A stretch of 7,113 nucleotides of DNA, taken from contig JAWVZY010000037.1 of assembly GCA_033721955.1 (NCBI GenBank), positions 1 through 7,113 on the forward strand, written 5' to 3'. Origin of the DNA: JAWVZY01 sp033721955. Its GTDB lineage: Bacteria > Patescibacteriota > Minisyncoccia > Spechtbacterales > 2-12-FULL-38-22. A model generated the notes under the pieces. The model had not been told where the DNA came from and searched no databases. It saw nothing but the letters and a program-made list of their open reading frames with translations. Below, piece after piece: positions 5,819 to 7,113 of this stretch (within the stretch, counting starts at the first letter, position 1; the number at the start of each line of letters is the position of its first letter). Made by a program: the position numbers and the translations under genes.

Positions 5819-6313
5819 ATGAGTAAACAACACGGATTTGGCCTAATAGAAATTATTACAAGCGTCGCACTTGCGGCGGTAATTTTGGTTACATTTTTAT
5901 CTCTTCTATTTTTTACAGCAGAAATAAGCCGTACTACATCGGCAAAACTTAGGGCAAGTTTATATTTGCGTGAAATGGTAGAAATTGCAAAAGCATTAGA
6001 GGCAGAGGATTGGAACGAATTGACCTCAGCGTCATGTCCTTGCTACCCATATGAATCAGGTGGCGAGTGGATATTGGAGGATGATGCCGGGCTTGTTCCC
6101 CAAGAGTTAGAAGGCGGGGCTTATACAAGAAGTTTTAATGTTGAAGATGTATATAGGGATGATGTAGATAGTTTTCCTAATAATATAGTTGATGCAAGTG
6201 AATCCGGAGCAGAGCTTGACCCAAATACTAAAAAGATAGTTGCAACCATAACCTGGAATAGAGGCACTGAGCCATACACCAGAACAATTGAGACATATGT
6301 ATATAATCAATAA
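5819..6313 (+). CDS. Minor (pseudo)pilin, PilV/GspI-like, 164 aa
   Basis: The prepilin site comes after a very short six-residue leader (MSKQHG), with mature FGLIE carrying F+1 and E+5, then a hydrophobic helix to about residue 33. The globular part contains a CPC pair (C73, C75), a central YTRSFNVEDVYRD segment (102-114), and a final strand pattern KKIVATITWNRG ... RTIETYVYN (138-163). That last pattern is the 'valine-rich strand, Trp, closing strand' ending usual for PilV-like proteins. The gene starts five bases after the first stop of the GspH-like gene and its end overlaps the next gene by 17 bases, so the pilin genes are probably coupled in translation. It is expected to be a subunit of the pilus tip complex. 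Confidence 0.87.
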   Translation: MSKQHGFGLIEIITSVALAAVILVTFLSLLFFTAEISRTTSAKLRASLYLREMVEIAKALEAEDWNELTSASCPCYPYESGGEWILEDDAGLVPQELEGGAYTRSFNVEDVYRDDVDSFPNNIVDASESGAELDPNTKKIVATITWNRGTEPYTRTIETYVYNQ

Positions 6314-6752
6314 AAAAAATAAAGCAGGTTTTACCCTTATAGAGACACTTGTATCTTTAGCTATAGGTTTAGTAATATCGGGAGTTACCGCCGCTATATT
6401 AGTAAGCGGTTTTGCAAATGTGCGCCACGCAAAAACCGAGGAGCGGCTGCACGCCAATACAGTACGTGTTACTGATTCTTTAACTTACCTTATAAAAGAT
6501 AGCGACCGACTAGAGATCAATTCAAATATTTTAGAAATACATCTTCCAAGTGGAGAAACAAAAGATGTAGAATTGCAAGACGGCCGTATAATGATAGGTG
6601 GCGAGGCGCTGACAGACAGCTCAATTAATGTAACATCTCTTTCTTTTGAAAGCGTAGAGGGCTCTATCCGCCTGAGCTTTATTATGGAATCGGAATCAGG
6701 CAATGATTCACTTTCAACCACAACTACAATAGCTAAGCGCAACAAACTTTAA
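6297..6752 (+). CDS. Minor (pseudo)pilin, PilW/GspJ-like, 151 aa
   Basis: I chose ATG 6297 over an in-frame TTG at 6288. It gives an eleven-residue basic leader (MYIINKKNKAG) ending at the cleavage glycine G11, followed by the textbook mature start FTLIE with E+5. A hydrophobic helix extends to about residue 39. The short globular domain (about 110 residues) contains LTYLIKDSDRLEI (62-74) and beta-strand-like segments near 78-132, as in the PilW/GspJ group where this helix leads into 'L..DI..A'-type text. It is shorter than usual GspJ/PilW proteins (about 200 residues or more). It begins 17 bases inside the preceding gene and ends two bases before the next. Third place in the pilin series supports the J/W assignment. 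Confidence 0.85.
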   Translation: MYIINKKNKAGFTLIETLVSLAIGLVISGVTAAILVSGFANVRHAKTEERLHANTVRVTDSLTYLIKDSDRLEINSNILEIHLPSGETKDVELQDGRIMIGGEALTDSSINVTSLSFESVEGSIRLSFIMESESGNDSLSTTTTIAKRNKL

Positions 6753-6754
6753 TT

Positions 6755-7113
6755 ATGTATTTAGGGAAAAATAAAAAAGAAGAAGGAGTAGTAGTTCTTA
6801 TAACCATATTATCTGTAGGGCTTTTTGCCATAGGACTTGCTCTAACTTTAGCACTTAATACCACAAGCCAAGTTGTAAAAAATAGAAATTTATCTACAGG
6901 TGATCAGCTTTTTTATACTGCAGACGCCCAGGCACGCGAGGCGGCCTATCAATTTTTGAATAGTGCCGATCCGGGTGATTTTGAAGAGGGCGACACATTT
7001 ACTGTGGGCAACATGTCATCTCTAAACGATGCCACAAGCCAAACAATTACTATAACCGATTACACCTGGCCGTATTATGAAATTACTTCAAAGGCATCTA
7101 ATGATATAATTGA
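6755..7113 (+). CDS. Minor (pseudo)pilin, PilX/GspK-like, partial (3' end outside window)
   Basis: 119 codons are visible from ATG 6755 before the window ends. A charged leader (YLGKNKKEEG, 2-11) is followed by a hydrophobic helix (about 12-34) and the segment LFYTADAQAREAA (52-64). This matches the 'YxAEAGxxxA'-like text after the helix in PilX_N-type pilins. If cleavage is after G11, mature residue +5 is I16, not Glu. Loss of E5 is a known trait of GspK and of several PilX-type proteins, and fits the fourth place of an H-I-J-K series. In type II systems GspK caps the tip of the pseudopilus. The gene starts two bases after the preceding stop. The protein's full size and C-terminal domain cannot be judged. 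Confidence 0.8.
   Translation, partial: MYLGKNKKEEGVVVLITILSVGLFAIGLALTLALNTTSQVVKNRNLSTGDQLFYTADAQAREAAYQFLNSADPGDFEEGDTFTVGNMSSLNDATSQTITITDYTWPYYEITSKASNDII

Noticed and set aside
6288..6290. TTG as the start of the third pilin gene
   Set aside because: ATG 6297 gives a normal basic prepilin leader; TTG would add three residues without any ribosome-binding support.
6107..6457. Minus-strand open frame (116 codons) opposite two pilin genes
   Set aside because: It is antisense to two genes with clear prepilin signals, and no domain or initiation signal is visible.
1..7113. Alternative genetic code with TGA read as Gly or Trp
   Set aside because: No TGA occurs in frame in any clear gene, Gly uses GGN and Trp uses TGG, and the complete genes all stop at TAA.
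1..7113. CRISPR array, tRNA, rRNA, transposase or attachment site
   Set aside because: No regularly spaced repeats, RNA gene signatures, transposase motifs or terminal repeats were seen.

Overview
The window is AT-rich bacterial DNA. All eight complete genes end in TAA, and their starts lack any recognisable Shine-Dalgarno sequence. All genes are on the + strand. No in-frame TGA occurs within the main genes, so the standard bacterial code fits. Three things together suggest, without proving, an uncultivated small-genome lineage of the Patescibacteria/CPR type: a stand-alone RRM protein, a CPA2 antiporter fused to a TrkA-N domain, and a compact type IV pilus operon with very short gaps. No taxonomic marker such as rRNA or a ribosomal protein is present.

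Layout. (1) Bases 1-147 are an AT-rich leader with several mutually exclusive short inverted repeats. It precedes a gene for an 87-residue single-RRM RNA-binding protein (148-411), which ends at a strong intrinsic terminator (429-455). (2) A two-gene unit follows at 472-2448: a small zinc-ribbon membrane protein, then a monovalent cation:proton antiporter with a cytoplasmic nucleotide-binding domain. A likely extended -10 element sits directly behind the upstream terminator and would give a leaderless mRNA. The unit closes with a second strong terminator (2469-2500). (3) From a near-consensus sigma70-type promoter (2526-2554) begins a type IV pilus / type II secretion-like operon that runs off the right edge: PilB assembly ATPase, PilC platform protein, and four (pseudo)pilin-like proteins in the order GspH-like, PilV/GspI-like, PilW/GspJ-like and PilX/GspK-like (truncated by the window).

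How they work together. PilB hydrolyses ATP and drives PilC in the membrane, and PilC extrudes pilin subunits. The four small prepilins match, in order, the minor pseudopilins (H-I-J-K, or FimT-PilV-PilW-PilX) that build the tip complex priming fibre assembly. The major pilin, prepilin peptidase, alignment proteins (PilM/N/O) and PilT are not in view.

The most interesting signals concern gene expression. Two predicted promoters place the transcription start on or next to an ATG with the same spacing. At pilB that ATG opens a 12-codon upstream ORF whose stop overlaps the pilB start as ATGA. With no Shine-Dalgarno sequence anywhere and stop-to-start gaps of 1-5 nt (or a 17-nt overlap) at four of the five close junctions, the window looks organised around leaderless initiation plus translational coupling.
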